Origin: an uncultured Desulfobacteraceae bacterium | GTDB lineage: Bacteria; Desulfobacterota; Desulfobacteria; Desulfobacterales; UBA5852 | Length of the DNA stretch: 64,000 bases | Assembly: GCA_913060875.1 (NCBI GenBank) | Contig: CAJXSL010000001.1 | Span: 372,001-436,000, forward strand | Direction of reading: 5' to 3' | Part shown: piece by piece, positions 17,526 to 27,722 of the stretch | How positions within the stretch are numbered: position 1 is the stretch's first letter | How the letters are laid out: each line of letters starts with the position of its first letter | Notes under the pieces: model-generated | What the model was told of the DNA's origin: nothing | Databases searched by the model: none | The model's input: only the letters and a program-made list of their open reading frames with translations | Made by a program: the position numbers and the translations under genes

Positions 17526-18242
17526 ATGAAGGGTTCGCATACCTATGTTGTTATCGGTGGCAGTGCCGGTATCGGTATGGAGATTACGCGCCGGCTATCG
17601 GCCGAAGGCCATGAGGTGATCGTCGGATCCCGGACGGCGGGTGAACTGGAGGGGATGACCGGCGTGACCCACATTCCCGTGGACGTCACCGAAAGCGCTC
17701 TGCCGGCCGATAGCATTCCCAAGAAACTCGACGGTATGGTCTACTGCCCGGGCAGCATCAACCTGCGTCCGTTTCGCGGCCTCAAACCGGAAGCTTTTCT
17801 GGCGGACTACCAGGTCAATTTTCTCGGCGCGGTCCGTTCGATTCATGCTTGTTTGACAGCGCTTAAAAAGGCGGATGGGCGGGCAGGTATCGTCCTTTTC
17901 AGTACCGTTGCGGTGCAGACCGGCATGCCCTTCCACACCAGTATTGCCAGTGCCAAGGGTGCGGTGGAAGGCTTGACGCGTTCCCTGGCCGCCGAACTGG
18001 CGCCCAAGATCCGGGTCAATGCCATCGCGCCCTCCCTGACCGACACACCCCTGGCGGCATCGCTTCTCACCGGTGAAGACAAGCGCAAGGCCGCGGCCAA
18101 TCGGCACCCGCTCCAGCGCATCGGCCACCCACGGGACATCGCCGCGACCGCCTGCCATTTACTGAGCAGTGATGGTGCCTGGATCACGGGCCAGATTCTG
18201 CATGTCGACGGCGGCATGGGGGCCTTGCGCACGTTCAAGTAG
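17526..18242 (+). CDS. Atypical short-chain dehydrogenase/reductase
   Basis: 238 residues from MKGSHTY (AAAGGGGGG upstream; the longer frame overlaps the methyltransferase). NAD(P)-binding GGSAGIG replaces the TGxxxGxG motif. The C-terminal IRVNAIAPSLTDTP and GQILHVDGGMG are typical SDR. The active site is unusual: after the catalytic-type serine (FSTVA) the YxxxK motif reads IASAK, so the catalytic tyrosine is isoleucine. It may be a non-catalytic or differently working SDR, as found in genes near photolyases in some Proteobacteria (this last point is from memory and not checked). Confidence 0.85.
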   Translation: MKGSHTYVVIGGSAGIGMEITRRLSAEGHEVIVGSRTAGELEGMTGVTHIPVDVTESALPADSIPKKLDGMVYCPGSINLRPFRGLKPEAFLADYQVNFLGAVRSIHACLTALKKADGRAGIVLFSTVAVQTGMPFHTSIASAKGAVEGLTRSLAAELAPKIRVNAIAPSLTDTPLAASLLTGEDKRKAAANRHPLQRIGHPRDIAATACHLLSSDGAWITGQILHVDGGMGALRTFK

Positions 18243-18769
18243 CCTCCCTCAACGATGCGCCCGCGGCAGGCGGACGGTTGCTCCTCCAGTTTCTAACCAG
18301 TCCCGGCGCCGTGCTGATATTGCTGCGGATCGGAATAGGAGCGATGCCGCGTTTTCGTTCGCAGCCTATCGTTTGGAGGGCGCGAACGCCCTTCTTGAGA
18401 TAGCTTTTTAAATCATCGGCCCTTAACCCGGATATTCCACGCGTTCGAGATGTCCATTGGCAAGGCATCAGGGGCGCCGCTGTACTTCTGCTACCGCAAG
18501 CGCCTGATAACGCCGCCAAGGAGCATCTCGGGCGCGCCGTAAGGTGAAATTTTATCTGTCTTTTTGGAAATCGACGCAGGTTACAAACTGTCACCGGAAA
18601 ACCACACCTCGAACAGCGCTTATGTCACCGATATGTTATCATAAAATTTATTGTGAAAAAATTTCATGAAATATTCGGGTTAACAAGCCGGCATAAGTGC
18701 TTATGATCTCCTGTATAGTTCAAGACACTCAAGCAACCTCAATCTTCCACTAACAATGGAGCCTCTGCA
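18243..18769. other. 526-bp intergenic region holding a long palindromic repeat
   Basis: Between the SDR and flavin-oxidase genes. Positions 18425-18682 are the compound form of the seven-copy repeat described separately. The first 180 bases show no gene. The last 85 bases would hold the promoter of the next gene. Confidence 0.6.
18425..18682. repeat. Dispersed palindromic element A, copy 1 (long form)
   Basis: Starts AACCCGGATATT and runs through the shared core (GGCATCAGGGGCGCCGCTGTAC ... CTGATAACGC, interrupted here) to GGTGAAATTTT at about 18553. It then continues about 130 bases to a second end TTCATGAAATATTCGGGTT. The outer ends are inverted copies of each other. Similar long copies occur near 44971 and 54971. 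Confidence 0.8.
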
Positions 18770-19147
18770 ATGGATCTTGCTGACTACTTCAAGAACACCA
18801 AAGGCATGGGTGTTCTGGCCACGGCTGACGGCGAAGGGGTGGTGGACACGGCCATCTATTCCCGTCCCCACTTCATGGAAGACGGCACCGTCGCTTTTAT
18901 CATGCGTGATCGCCTGTCCCACGCCAATCTGCAATCCAATCCCCACGCCAGTTATCTCTTTGTGGAGGCCGGCCAGGGGTACCGCGGAAAACGTGTGTAC
19001 CTGCGAAAAGTTGGCGAAGAAAAAGAAACCGAACGTCTTTATGCGCTGCGGCGTCGGACCGCACCCGTGGACGACGACCCCGCCGACGATCCCAAATTCC
19101 TAGTGTTTTTCGAAATCGAGCGGGTGCGTCCGCTTGTGGGGGACTGA
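18770..19147 (+). CDS. Pyridoxamine 5'-phosphate oxidase-like flavin-binding protein
   Basis: 125 residues of the split-barrel PNPOx-like fold: GVLATADGEGVVDTAIYSRP at the N-terminus, then VAFIMRDRLSHANLQSNPHASYLF and YRGKRVYLRKVGEE. Members bind FMN or F420 and act as small reductases or heme/flavin-binding stress proteins. The true PNPOx vitamin B6 catalytic set is not obvious. It stands ahead of a small coiled-coil gene, 85 bases downstream. Confidence 0.8.
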   Translation: MDLADYFKNTKGMGVLATADGEGVVDTAIYSRPHFMEDGTVAFIMRDRLSHANLQSNPHASYLFVEAGQGYRGKRVYLRKVGEEKETERLYALRRRTAPVDDDPADDPKFLVFFEIERVRPLVGD

Positions 19148-19232
19148 GAAATGATCACTCGCGATGGGTCCTCTACGACAAGACACGCCCGGGTATTATA
19201 TCTAAAACCCGCAACAGAGAAAGGAGACACCC

Positions 19233-19544
19233 ATGGACGTTAAAGACTTTTGCTCCGGAATGGAGATGGAACTGACCGCTTGGAAAGCCAAATTGTACGA
19301 TACCTGGCGGAAGTTCGACAAATTGGGAACCGCTGAAAGAGAAAAAATTCAGCCCAAGATCGAAGACCTTCACATGGTGCTCGAAGAATTGAGCGGGCGC
19401 GTCGAACAACTCAAGGTGGAGTGCCCTGCGGATTGGAGCCCCATGAAAAAGGAGATCAACGAAGGGCACGTGGACATGCGCAGCAAGCATGAAGAGACCA
19501 TGAAGCTGATCGGTGAAGCTTCCCCGGTGTCCGTTCCCGGCTAA
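19233..19544 (+). CDS. Small coiled-coil protein, unknown
   Basis: 103 residues, strongly helical and charged (LTAWKAKLYDTWRKFDKL, KIQPKIEDLHMVLEELSGRVEQL). It contains two cysteines, no signal peptide and no membrane segment. AAAGGAG lies eight bases upstream of the ATG, so expression is credible. The pattern resembles small stress-associated coiled-coil proteins of Desulfobacterota, but I recognise no named family. Confidence 0.7.
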   Translation: MDVKDFCSGMEMELTAWKAKLYDTWRKFDKLGTAEREKIQPKIEDLHMVLEELSGRVEQLKVECPADWSPMKKEINEGHVDMRSKHEETMKLIGEASPVSVPG

Positions 19545-19672
19545 AGATCGATCCTACGGTTCTTCTCGACCTCCTCCGCGATTAGCCTTCCCATTGACGA
19601 TTGCTGCCCTGCTCTTGCCGTTTCATATTCGAAAGCCTCTCCTTATTCTAAAAAATGCTATTGCCCCATAGG

Positions 19673-19699
19673 CGGGTTTGCCGATGATAGGTAAACCCG
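19673..19699. terminator. Hairpin between the coiled-coil and photolyase genes
   Basis: CGGGTTTGCC and GGTAAACCCG pair (one G:T) across a seven-base loop, and TCTTTGTT follows on the plus strand. It is placed between two plus-strand genes and is a moderate intrinsic-terminator candidate. Confidence 0.5.
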
Positions 19700-19782
19700 T
19701 CTTTGTTAGACTCCATTACCTCCTTAAATGATATATTCTCGCATCATTGATCATTTCTCGGCGCAGATAAGGATCGTCACCG

Positions 19783-21327
19783 ATGGCAAACGACAAGATT
19801 CTGCGACTGATTCTGGGGGACCAGCTCAATGCCCGGCACAGCTGGTTTGATCGATCCCGGAAGGATGTCGTCTACACGCTGATGGAGGTCCGCCAGGAGA
19901 CCGACTACGTCCGCCACCACGTCCAGAAGGTGGCTGGTTTTTTTGCCGCCATGCGCCATTTTGCCGACGAACTCTCCCGTAGGGGCCACCGGGTGATTTA
20001 TCTCCGCCTGGACGATCCTGAAAATGAGCAGGCTATTGAAAAGAACCTGCGTCGATTGATCCTCCATGAAAAATGCACCCGCTTTGAATACCTGCTGCCG
20101 GACGAATACCGCCTGGATTGCCAATTGGGGAACATGGCAGCCAAACTGCCGGTGCCTGCCGCGGCCGTGGATACCGAGCACTTCCTAACGGCCAGGGGGG
20201 ATCTCCAGGATTTTTTCAGGGGTAAAAAGCGTTACCTGATGGAGAGCTTCTACCGCCACATGCGCCGCCAGCATGCCATTCTCATGGAGGGCCAACAGCC
20301 CCTGGGCGGCAAATGGAATTACGATCACAGTAACCGCAACCGTTACGACGGGGCCGTGCCCCTGCCGGCCGCCAAGGTATTTCGCAACGACGTTCGCGAT
20401 ATCGCCGCCATGATCGCACGCTCCGGGGTGAAAACCATCGGCCAAATTGTTCCACGGCAGTTCATCTGGCCGGTTAACCGCCGGCAGGCCCTGGCACTGC
20501 TGAAAGAATTCGTTCGCAAGCGGCTGCCCCACTTCGGCACCTACCAGGATGCCATGACGTCGGAGAGCTGGTCTCTTTTTCATTCGCGTCTGTCCTTTGC
20601 CCTCAATACCAAAATGCTGCATCCTATGGAGGTGATCGAGGCCGCGGTCAATTCCCTGACCAGCGAGAACGAAGAGGTAATCGGCATCGAACAGGTGGAG
20701 GGCTTTGTGCGCCAGATCCTGGGCTGGCGGGAGTACATGCGTGGTATCTACTGGGCTCACATGCCGGCCTATGCCGCAATGAACCACCTGGACCACCAGG
20801 CGGCCCTGCCGGACTACTACTGGACCGGGGAAACCCGCATGAACTGTATGCGGGCCGCCATCGCCCAGTCGCTCGCCCATGCCTATGCCCATCATATTCA
20901 GCGGCTTATGGTCACGGGTAATTTTGCGCTGTTGGCCGGCGTGCATCCGGATGCGGTGGATGCCTGGTATCTGGGGATCTACATCGATGCCGTCCAGTGG
21001 GTGGAGATCGTGAACACCCGCGGCATGAGCCAGTTTGCCGATGGCGGCATCGTGGCGACCAAGCCCTACGTGGCCTCGGCCAACTACATCGCTAAAATGA
21101 GCGATTATTGCAGGCCGTGCGCTTACGATCCCAAAAAGCGTACCGGTGAGGGGGCCTGCCCCTTCAACAGCCTCTATTGGGATTTCCTGCACCGGCATCG
21201 CGCCGTGCTGGCGGCAAACCCCAGGATTGGCGTGATGTACCGCACCTGGGACCGGATGACGGACGAGACCCGCCGCGACCTGCTGCGCCAAGCCGCTGCC
21301 TATCGGAAAAACCTCAACAGCCTTTGA
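19783..21327 (+). CDS. Iron-sulfur photolyase/cryptochrome (PhrB type)
   Basis: 514 residues, full length for the FeS-BCP group of (6-4) photolyases. LRLILGDQLN opens the N-terminal antenna domain. The FAD-binding domain carries WREYMRGIYW, and MNCM, HAYAHHIQRLMVTGNF and YIDAVQWVEIVNTRGMSQF follow. Four cysteines fit the [4Fe-4S] site: one in NCMRAAI, then CRPC and, 13 residues after its second Cys, ACPFN. This is the spacing known for Agrobacterium PhrB. It repairs UV (6-4) photoproducts or senses blue light. Its presence implies exposure to light. Confidence 0.92.
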   Translation: MANDKILRLILGDQLNARHSWFDRSRKDVVYTLMEVRQETDYVRHHVQKVAGFFAAMRHFADELSRRGHRVIYLRLDDPENEQAIEKNLRRLILHEKCTRFEYLLPDEYRLDCQLGNMAAKLPVPAAAVDTEHFLTARGDLQDFFRGKKRYLMESFYRHMRRQHAILMEGQQPLGGKWNYDHSNRNRYDGAVPLPAAKVFRNDVRDIAAMIARSGVKTIGQIVPRQFIWPVNRRQALALLKEFVRKRLPHFGTYQDAMTSESWSLFHSRLSFALNTKMLHPMEVIEAAVNSLTSENEEVIGIEQVEGFVRQILGWREYMRGIYWAHMPAYAAMNHLDHQAALPDYYWTGETRMNCMRAAIAQSLAHAYAHHIQRLMVTGNFALLAGVHPDAVDAWYLGIYIDAVQWVEIVNTRGMSQFADGGIVATKPYVASANYIAKMSDYCRPCAYDPKKRTGEGACPFNSLYWDFLHRHRAVLAANPRIGVMYRTWDRMTDETRRDLLRQAAAYRKNLNSL

Positions 21328-21490
21328 CCCAGAAGCCCACACGTCCTGATTCACGACCTTAAAAAAGCCCCTTTGTTTCGAGCGCAAAAGTATTAGGTTT
21401 GAATTAATTCCTCCTGCTTTGCGGGATGAACCTTATTTGTTGATGCCACTTGCCTCGGCGTGTGCGCCGAATCGAAGGGAGAAACCAACC

Positions 21491-22012
21491 ATGAAACGGT
21501 TTGCGATAATTGTTATTGGTATTGTGTTGGCCTCGGGCACGGCCTGGGGCGAAACGACCACGGTCACGATGGCTACGGCCACGGCTTCCGGCGCAGGGCC
21601 GGTCATTGGGACCATTGTGGTGAAAGACACCCCTTACGGAGCCCTGTTTTCCCCCGATCTGTCCGGTTTGACGCCCGGGCTCCATGGGTTCCATGTCCAC
21701 GAAAACCCGGACTGCGGACCAAAGGAAAAGAACGGTGCCATGGTGCCTGGGCTGGCCGCCGGCGGGCACTATGATCCCGCCGGTACCGGGCGCCACGAAG
21801 GGCCTTATGGCGACGGCCACTTGGGTGATCTGCCGCCGCTTTATGTGGATAGTGACGGCAGGGCCACACTCCCGGTCCTGGCGCCTCGATTAAAGACGGC
21901 CGACCTCAAAGGCCGCAGCCTGATGATCCATGCCGGCGGGGACAATTACGCCGATCATCCCGCGAAATTAGGCGGTGGAGGGGCGCGCATGGCCTGCGGG
22001 GTGGTGCCGTGA
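21491..22012 (+). CDS. sodC: Periplasmic Cu/Zn superoxide dismutase
   Basis: 173 residues from MKRFAII, with a signal peptide cut after TAWG and GGGAG upstream; a longer frame begins without support. [10 protein letters not shown] holds two copper ligands and a disulfide cysteine, GGHYDP and GDGHLGDLP supply bridging and zinc ligands, and [10 protein letters not shown] plus ARMACGVV complete the fold. It converts periplasmic superoxide to peroxide. It stands alone after the photolyase. In an anaerobe this would protect against transient oxygen. Confidence 0.94.
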   Translation: MKRFAIIVIGIVLASGTAWGETTTVTMATATASGAGPVIGTIVVKDTPYGALFSPDLSGLTPGLHGFHVHENPDCGPKEKNGAMVPGLAAGGHYDPAGTGRHEGPYGDGHLGDLPPLYVDSDGRATLPVLAPRLKTADLKGRSLMIHAGGDNYADHPAKLGGGGARMACGVVP

Positions 22013-22125
22013 ATTTTCAATTTTCCCGTCATGGAAGCGGCTGATGTCCGGTGGGCGGAAAGAGGAGAAATTCAAAAGATATTGAGGCGTTGGAATAAGT
22101 CACAGCTCGAAATGGTTGGCCGTAA

Positions 22126-23133
22126 TTAGTTTTGGCTCAACAAGGCATTTAATCGGTCGGGCCGGTTGGTGATGATGCCGTCCACCCCCAGGCCGATACT
22201 GCGGCGCAGTTCTTTTTCATCATCGGGGGTCCAGACCATGACGTTGATACCCAGGCGATGCGCCGCTTCGATATCCGCGCGGGTGACCTGGTTGTAGCGC
22301 GGCGCCCAGAAACGTCCACCGGCAGCGGCAACAAGCGCCGGGATGGAGCCGTCGAAGCGGTCGATATCGAGGCCGTCGGTCCATGGTGACGGGCCGGCGG
22401 TCCCCTTTTGAATCGTATCCATTCGTGCGCTGGTATTGGTGAGATAAACGGTGGTCATTGCCGGCGCCAGTTCCCGAACTGTGTGAAGCGCACGCCAGTC
22501 GAAGGCAAGGATCTTCACAGCATGCGCGAGCCGGTTGCGGCGCACGATTTGGACGACAGCCGTGGCGACATCCTCAGGTCGGCTGCTGACGTGTGGCGTC
22601 AGGGGGGAGGTTTTGATTTCGATCCACAGTTCTGTGAGACGGTCCTGGGATTGTATCAGGTTGATGACCGCTTGCAGCGTCGGGATGGCTTCACCGTCGG
22701 CAGGGACCTGATCGGGATATCGGCTGGCATAATATGAGTATGGATCAAGCCGTCCCACATCATACAGGTTAAGTTCGGCCAGAGAGCAATCTTTGATGGC
22801 CACACTTTTCCAGGCATCCAGCCACATGTTTTCGGAAGTTCGGGTGATTTCTGGTTTCAAGGTAAGATCGTGGTAGACAACGACTTCCCCATCCCGCGTC
22901 AATTGAACGTCCATTTCCACGGCGTCCACTCCCAGATGGAGGGCGGCTGCGAATGCCGCAATGGTGTTTTCCGGAGCAAGTCCGGCTGCGCCGCGGTGCC
23001 CGATGACCATGATTTTTTTCCCCCAGACCGAAGCGGCCGGTTGGGCATTACGATCCAGGCCGGCTGAGCAGCCCACAAGGGTTATGACTGTGAAACTGAC
23101 CAGCATTGCCTTAAAAAGATGCCGATTGTCCAT
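22126..23133 (-). CDS. Glycerophosphodiester phosphodiesterase lipoprotein
   Basis: 335 residues from MDNRHLF (GGAAGG upstream). The signal peptide ends in the lipobox LVGCSAG, so the enzyme is probably a periplasm-facing lipoprotein. The catalytic core is intact: GHRGAAGLAPENT, VDAVEMDVQLTRDG and VVYHD (HR, E/D and H residues of the GDPD TIM barrel), then IEIKT and late MVWTPDD. It releases glycerol-3-phosphate from deacylated phospholipids. The divergent ugpBAEC genes next door would import the product. Confidence 0.93.
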   Translation of the reverse strand: MDNRHLFKAMLVSFTVITLVGCSAGLDRNAQPAASVWGKKIMVIGHRGAAGLAPENTIAAFAAALHLGVDAVEMDVQLTRDGEVVVYHDLTLKPEITRTSENMWLDAWKSVAIKDCSLAELNLYDVGRLDPYSYYASRYPDQVPADGEAIPTLQAVINLIQSQDRLTELWIEIKTSPLTPHVSSRPEDVATAVVQIVRRNRLAHAVKILAFDWRALHTVRELAPAMTTVYLTNTSARMDTIQKGTAGPSPWTDGLDIDRFDGSIPALVAAAGGRFWAPRYNQVTRADIEAAHRLGINVMVWTPDDEKELRRSIGLGVDGIITNRPDRLNALLSQN

Positions 23134-23477
23134 TCCATTGACCTTCCTGCGCCGGCGGCGTGGCTCTTTACATGGCCGCCGAATTGCTGTTGCCATTATT
23201 TTGCCGTACTGAAAACATGGATAGTGCTTGACTCCGGCTGCCAGAACCGTTAGAGAAAATTATCCACCCAAACAAGAATATGCCCAAAAAGCATATTGCC
23301 GTTATAATCCTAAAGCTTGGTTAGCACCACTGATCACACTGGCTGATGAAACGGTAATCCCCTGCAGTATCTCATCTCTTTTTAACATAATGCTCCTAAC
23401 CTCGCTTGCGGGACGGCTGATCCATCGACACATTACGCTTGTCGTTATTCAAACCAACCGGAAAGGAGGAGCACCTT
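23134..23477. promoter_or_regulatory. Divergent promoter region of the GDPD and ugp genes
   Basis: 344 bases between two divergently transcribed, functionally linked operons. I looked for a Pho box (CTGTCAT-type direct repeats) and did not find a convincing one. A TATAAT hexamer is present near 23306 on the plus strand without a good -35 partner. Confidence 0.4.
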
Positions 23478-24797
23478 ATGAAAAAACAATTGTTGGTGTT
23501 GACCATTGTATGTTTCATGTTTGCCGGTTTTCCGCTCGGTGCCTTTGGCGAACCGATTACGATTGACTGGTGGTTTGCCCACGGGGGCCGCCTGGGTGAA
23601 AAGGTGCAGTCCATCGTGTCCGATTTTAACGCCTCCCAAAACCAATACAAGGTGGTTGCGACCTACAAAGGCAATTACCACGACACCATGACGGCCGGCA
23701 TCGCCGCCTTCCGCTCCAAAAATCCCCCGCATATCCTGCAGGTTTTCGAGGTCGGAACAGCCAGTATGATGGCGGCTAAAGGGGCTATCAAACCGGTCTA
23801 TGAGGTCATGGCCGAATCGGGCCAGACCTGGTCACCGGACGCCTATCTGCCTACCGTGACCAGCTACTACACCACTCCCGAAGGTAAAATGCTCTCTATG
23901 CCCTTCAATAGTTCGACGCCCGTTTTGTACTACAATGTCGAGGCGTTCGAAAAGGCCGGCCTGGACCCGGACAAACCGCCCAAGACCTGGCCGGAAGTGG
24001 CCGAGTATGCGCGCAAGCTGGTGAAAGCAGGCTATTCCGGCGGGTTTTCAACCGCCTGGATTTCCTGGATTCATCTGGAAAATTTCAGTGCCTGGCACAA
24101 CGTGCCCTTTGGCTCGAAGGCCAACGGCTTTGAGGGTATAGACACCGAATTCGTGTTCAACAGTCCCCTGCATGTCAAGCACATCCAGTCGCTGGCGGAT
24201 TGGCAGAAGGAAAATATATTTGTCTATGGCGGCCGGCGGAACACCGGGAATGCCAAATTCGGGTCGGGGGAAGTGGCCATGTATACGGAATCGTCGGCCG
24301 GTTATGCCGGGTTCAAGAAGACCGCCAAATTCCCGTTCCGTACCAGCATGCTGCCCTACTGGCCGGAAGCAAAAGGGGCTCCCCAGAATACGATCATCGG
24401 AGGGGCGAGCCTGTGGGTCATGCAGGGCCATTCGGCGGAAGAATACAAAGGCGTGGCGGCATTTTTCAGCTATTTGTCCAAACCGGAAGTGCAAGCCGAC
24501 TGGCACCAGTTCACGGGTTATCTGCCGATTACCATGGCGGCCTATGAATATACCCAAAAACAGGGTTTCTACAAAGAGAACCCCGACATGGAAACGGCCC
24601 TGAAACAGATGACCTTGAACAAGCCCACCCCCAATTCAAAGGGGTTGCGCTTTGGTAATTTCGTGCAGATGCGAGCCATTATGTATGACACCCTGGAGGC
24701 TATTTTTGCGGGCGATATGACGGCCCAGGCCGGCCTGGATGATGCGGCGGCTAAAGGCAACCGCCTGCTTCGCAAATTCGAAAAAGCCCATAAATGA
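23478..24797 (+). CDS. ugpB: sn-Glycerol-3-phosphate ABC transporter, binding protein
   Basis: 439 residues from MKKQLLV, with AAGGAGGAG upstream and a signal peptide cut after AFGE. It is a full-length extracellular solute-binding protein of the UgpB type (ITIDWWFAHGGRLGEKV, LPVTSYYT-like substrate segments, MPFNSSTPVLYYNVEAFEKAG, GGASLWVMQGH). It captures glycerol-3-phosphate or glycerophosphodiesters in the periplasm. It is the first gene of ugpB-A-E-C and faces the GDPD gene. Confidence 0.93.
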   Translation: MKKQLLVLTIVCFMFAGFPLGAFGEPITIDWWFAHGGRLGEKVQSIVSDFNASQNQYKVVATYKGNYHDTMTAGIAAFRSKNPPHILQVFEVGTASMMAAKGAIKPVYEVMAESGQTWSPDAYLPTVTSYYTTPEGKMLSMPFNSSTPVLYYNVEAFEKAGLDPDKPPKTWPEVAEYARKLVKAGYSGGFSTAWISWIHLENFSAWHNVPFGSKANGFEGIDTEFVFNSPLHVKHIQSLADWQKENIFVYGGRRNTGNAKFGSGEVAMYTESSAGYAGFKKTAKFPFRTSMLPYWPEAKGAPQNTIIGGASLWVMQGHSAEEYKGVAAFFSYLSKPEVQADWHQFTGYLPITMAAYEYTQKQGFYKENPDMETALKQMTLNKPTPNSKGLRFGNFVQMRAIMYDTLEAIFAGDMTAQAGLDDAAAKGNRLLRKFEKAHK

Positions 24798-24895
24798 AAC
24801 ACTGAAACAGGGCGTCGCTTCCAAGGTGGAGCGGCGCTGCAACAGCATGCCGGTTGAGGAGCGCCGGCAGCCCGGATGCAGCCAAGGCTGGTCTT

Positions 24896-25777
24896 ATGGA
24901 AAAGCGCGTCGTTTTTCAGAACAAGGTGCTGCCCTATATTTTGGTGGCACCCCAGATTGTCATAACCATCGTTTTTTTCATATGGCCAGCCTCCCAGGCG
25001 CTCTACCAGTCCGTGCTTCAGGAGGATCCTTTCGGGTTGTCCACCGTCTTCGTCGGACTGGATAATTTCCACTATATTTTCACCGATCCAATCTATCTCA
25101 ATTCGATCAAGGTGACCATTGTCTTCAGTCTTTCCGTGGCCGCTGTCGCCATGTCCGCGGCCCTGCTGCTGGCGGTCATGGCAAATCGTGCCATTCATGG
25201 TGCGACGACCTATAAGACCTTTATCATCTGGCCCTATGCCGTGGCCCCGGTAGCGGCGGCAGTGGTCTGGTATTTCCTGTTTAACCCGACAGTCGGGATG
25301 GTTTCCTTTTTTCTCGAGGAAATCGGGATTGATTGGAACCATACGCTTAACGGGGGGCAGGCCCTGTTGCTGGTCATCATTGCCGCTGCCTGGCGGCAAA
25401 TCGCTTATAACTTTCTGTTTTTTCTGGCCGGTCTCCAGGCCATTCCAAAGTCCTTTATCGAAGCCGCCGCCATTGACGGGGCGTCGCCCTCGCGACGTTT
25501 TTGGACCATTACATTCCCCCTCCTGTCGCCGACGGTTTTTTTTCTGGTCGTCATGAACATTGTTTACGCCTTTTTCGACACCTTCGGCGTGATCCATGCC
25601 ATCACCGAGGGCGGCCCCAGTGAGGCCACCAATATCATGGTTTTCAAGATCTACCACGACAGTTTCGAAAGCCTCGATTTAGGGAGCTCCGCCGCGCAAT
25701 CCGTTATCCTGATGGCGCTGGTTATCGCGTTGACCGTTATTCAATTCCGTTACATCGAACGCAAGGTTCATTATTAG
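24896..25777 (+). CDS. ugpA: Glycerol-3-phosphate ABC transporter permease UgpA
   Basis: 293 residues starting at MEKRVVF; the in-frame extension into the gap after ugpB lacks a ribosome-binding site. It has six membrane helices, with [21 protein letters not shown] at the start and the EAA loop [22 protein letters not shown] that docks on the ATPase. It ends ten bases before ugpE. Confidence 0.93.
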   Translation: MEKRVVFQNKVLPYILVAPQIVITIVFFIWPASQALYQSVLQEDPFGLSTVFVGLDNFHYIFTDPIYLNSIKVTIVFSLSVAAVAMSAALLLAVMANRAIHGATTYKTFIIWPYAVAPVAAAVVWYFLFNPTVGMVSFFLEEIGIDWNHTLNGGQALLLVIIAAAWRQIAYNFLFFLAGLQAIPKSFIEAAAIDGASPSRRFWTITFPLLSPTVFFLVVMNIVYAFFDTFGVIHAITEGGPSEATNIMVFKIYHDSFESLDLGSSAAQSVILMALVIALTVIQFRYIERKVHY

Positions 25778-25786
25778 GAGAAAACG

Positions 25787-26629
25787 ATGGTCGAAAGCCG
25801 GCCTTGGCTCACCGTTCTTACCCATGTGGTCCTCGTTCTGGGTATGCTGATCATCGCCTTCCCCATTTACGTCACATTCGTGGCCTCCACACACAGCCTC
25901 GATGCCATTACATCGTCCTTCCCCTATCTGCCCGGGGGGCAACTGGTCGAAAATTACACCCGGGCTTTGTCCGTGGGGCCCCGGGATGTGGGCGCTACTG
26001 TGGGAACGATGATGCTCAACAGTCTCATCATGGCTCTCGGCATTACCCTGGGTAAAATTTCGATTTCGCTTTTGGCGGCCTTTGCCATCGTTTATTTCAG
26101 GTTTCGTTTCCGAATGTTATTTTTCTGGATGATCTTCATTACGCTGATGCTGCCGGTCGAAGTGCGTATTCTGCCGACTTATAAAGTGGCGGCCGATCTT
26201 CGATTATTGAATTCATATCCCGGCTTGATTCTGCCGCTGATCGCGTCAGCCACGGCCACCTTCCTGTTTCGACAGTTTTTCATGATCGTTCCGGATGAAC
26301 TGTGCGAGTCCGTTCGCATTGACGGCGGCGGCCCATTGCGGTTTTTCTGGGACATTCTTTTGCCCATGTCCCGTACTTCGATTGCGGCACTTTTTGTCAT
26401 CCTGTTCATCTATGGATGGAACCAATACCTCTGGCCGTTGCTGATTACGGGAGACGAATCCTATTATACGCTATTGATCGGCATCAAGCGGATGCTGGAT
26501 GTCGGCGAGGGGCAGGCCGAGTGGCAGATCATCATGGCCGCCACCATGCTGGCCATGATCCCCCCTGTTCTCATCGTGATCTTCATGCAGAAACAGTTCG
26601 TTCGCGGGATGACCGAAACCGAAAAATAG
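25787..26629 (+). CDS. ugpE: Glycerol-3-phosphate ABC transporter permease UgpE
   Basis: 280 residues, six helices, with the EAA loop present as [22 protein letters not shown]. The N-terminal helix is [26 protein letters not shown] lies seven bases before the ATG. It pairs with UgpA to form the membrane channel. The next gene starts ten bases after its stop. Confidence 0.93.
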   Translation: MVESRPWLTVLTHVVLVLGMLIIAFPIYVTFVASTHSLDAITSSFPYLPGGQLVENYTRALSVGPRDVGATVGTMMLNSLIMALGITLGKISISLLAAFAIVYFRFRFRMLFFWMIFITLMLPVEVRILPTYKVAADLRLLNSYPGLILPLIASATATFLFRQFFMIVPDELCESVRIDGGGPLRFFWDILLPMSRTSIAALFVILFIYGWNQYLWPLLITGDESYYTLLIGIKRMLDVGEGQAEWQIIMAATMLAMIPPVLIVIFMQKQFVRGMTETEK

Positions 26630-26639
26630 GAGTGAGCCC

Positions 26640-27722
26640 ATGGCGGGTGTTACCCTCACCGATATCCATAAATCGTTTGGAAAAAACGAAGTCATCCATG
26701 GCATCGACTGTGATATCAAAGACGGCGAATTCATAGTCATTCTGGGCCCGTCGGGCTGTGGCAAATCAACCCTGTTGCGCATGATTGCAGGCCTTGAGAA
26801 GATCTCCGCCGGGCAGGTGGCTATTGACGGCCGCGTGGTCAACAATATGGAACCGGCTGACCGTGATGTTGCCATGGTGTTTCAAAACTACGCCCTCTAT
26901 CCCCACATGACCGTTTTCAACAACATGGCCTACGGGCTGAAAATACGTCGCATGCCCAAGGCGGAAATCGAGGAAAGGGTACATAATGCCGCCCGGATTT
27001 TAGAGCTGACGGATCTGCTCGAGCGCAAACCCCGGCAGCTCTCCGGCGGCCAGCGCCAGCGTGTGGCCATGGGGCGCTGCATCGTTCGGGAGCCGAAGGT
27101 GTTTTTGTTTGACGAACCCCTGAGCAATCTCGATGCCAAGCTGAGGGTGCAGATGCGGCTGGAAATCCGCAAACTGCATGAAGATCTTAATATTACGAGC
27201 ATCTATGTCACCCACGACCAGGTGGAAGCCATGACCCTGGGCGATCGGCTCATTGTGATGGATGAGGGTTCCGCCGCTCAGATCGGATCCCCCCTTGAAG
27301 TTTATGAACGGCCTGCCACCCGTTTTGTGGCCGGTTTCATTGGATCACCTGCCATGAACTTCCTTGAAGCTCGTATCAGTGACGATGCCCGCTGCCTTGC
27401 CCTTGGCAGCGACGATTCTCTGCCCCTGCCCGATGACGCCCCCGCCGGCAGGGCCGGCCGTGACGTCATTCTGGGCATCAGGCCGGAGCATTTTGAAGTG
27501 ACCCAACAGGATAAGGGGCTGATTCAATTCACCGTCAATCATGTTGAAATCCTGGGCGCCGATACACTGGTTTATGGTCACTTTGGTCGCCGCAAGATCG
27601 ATCTCACCCTTCGTCTTCCGGACATCCACAACTTTGTTAAAGACACCTCGCTGTCACTTTCTGTGGCACCGGATAAGCTTCATCTTTTCGATCCGCAAAC
27701 CCGCCAGCGCATCACATGCTGA
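26640..27722 (+). CDS. ugpC: Glycerol-3-phosphate ABC transporter ATPase UgpC
   Basis: 360 residues of the MalK/UgpC type: Walker [11 protein letters not shown]-loop [11 protein letters not shown], signature [13 protein letters not shown], Walker [15 protein letters not shown]-switch VTHDQ. A C-terminal OB-like regulatory domain follows ([11 protein letters not shown] ... [14 protein letters not shown]). It energises the UgpAE channel. The operon shape (B-A-E-C, tight spacing) is the classical one. Confidence 0.95.
   Translation: MAGVTLTDIHKSFGKNEVIHGIDCDIKDGEFIVILGPSGCGKSTLLRMIAGLEKISAGQVAIDGRVVNNMEPADRDVAMVFQNYALYPHMTVFNNMAYGLKIRRMPKAEIEERVHNAARILELTDLLERKPRQLSGGQRQRVAMGRCIVREPKVFLFDEPLSNLDAKLRVQMRLEIRKLHEDLNITSIYVTHDQVEAMTLGDRLIVMDEGSAAQIGSPLEVYERPATRFVAGFIGSPAMNFLEARISDDARCLALGSDDSLPLPDDAPAGRAGRDVILGIRPEHFEVTQQDKGLIQFTVNHVEILGADTLVYGHFGRRKIDLTLRLPDIHNFVKDTSLSLSVAPDKLHLFDPQTRQRITC

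Noticed and set aside
23197-23477. Pho box in the GDPD/ugp intergenic region
   Set aside because: Expected from function, but no pair of CTGTCAT-like repeats with the right spacing is present.
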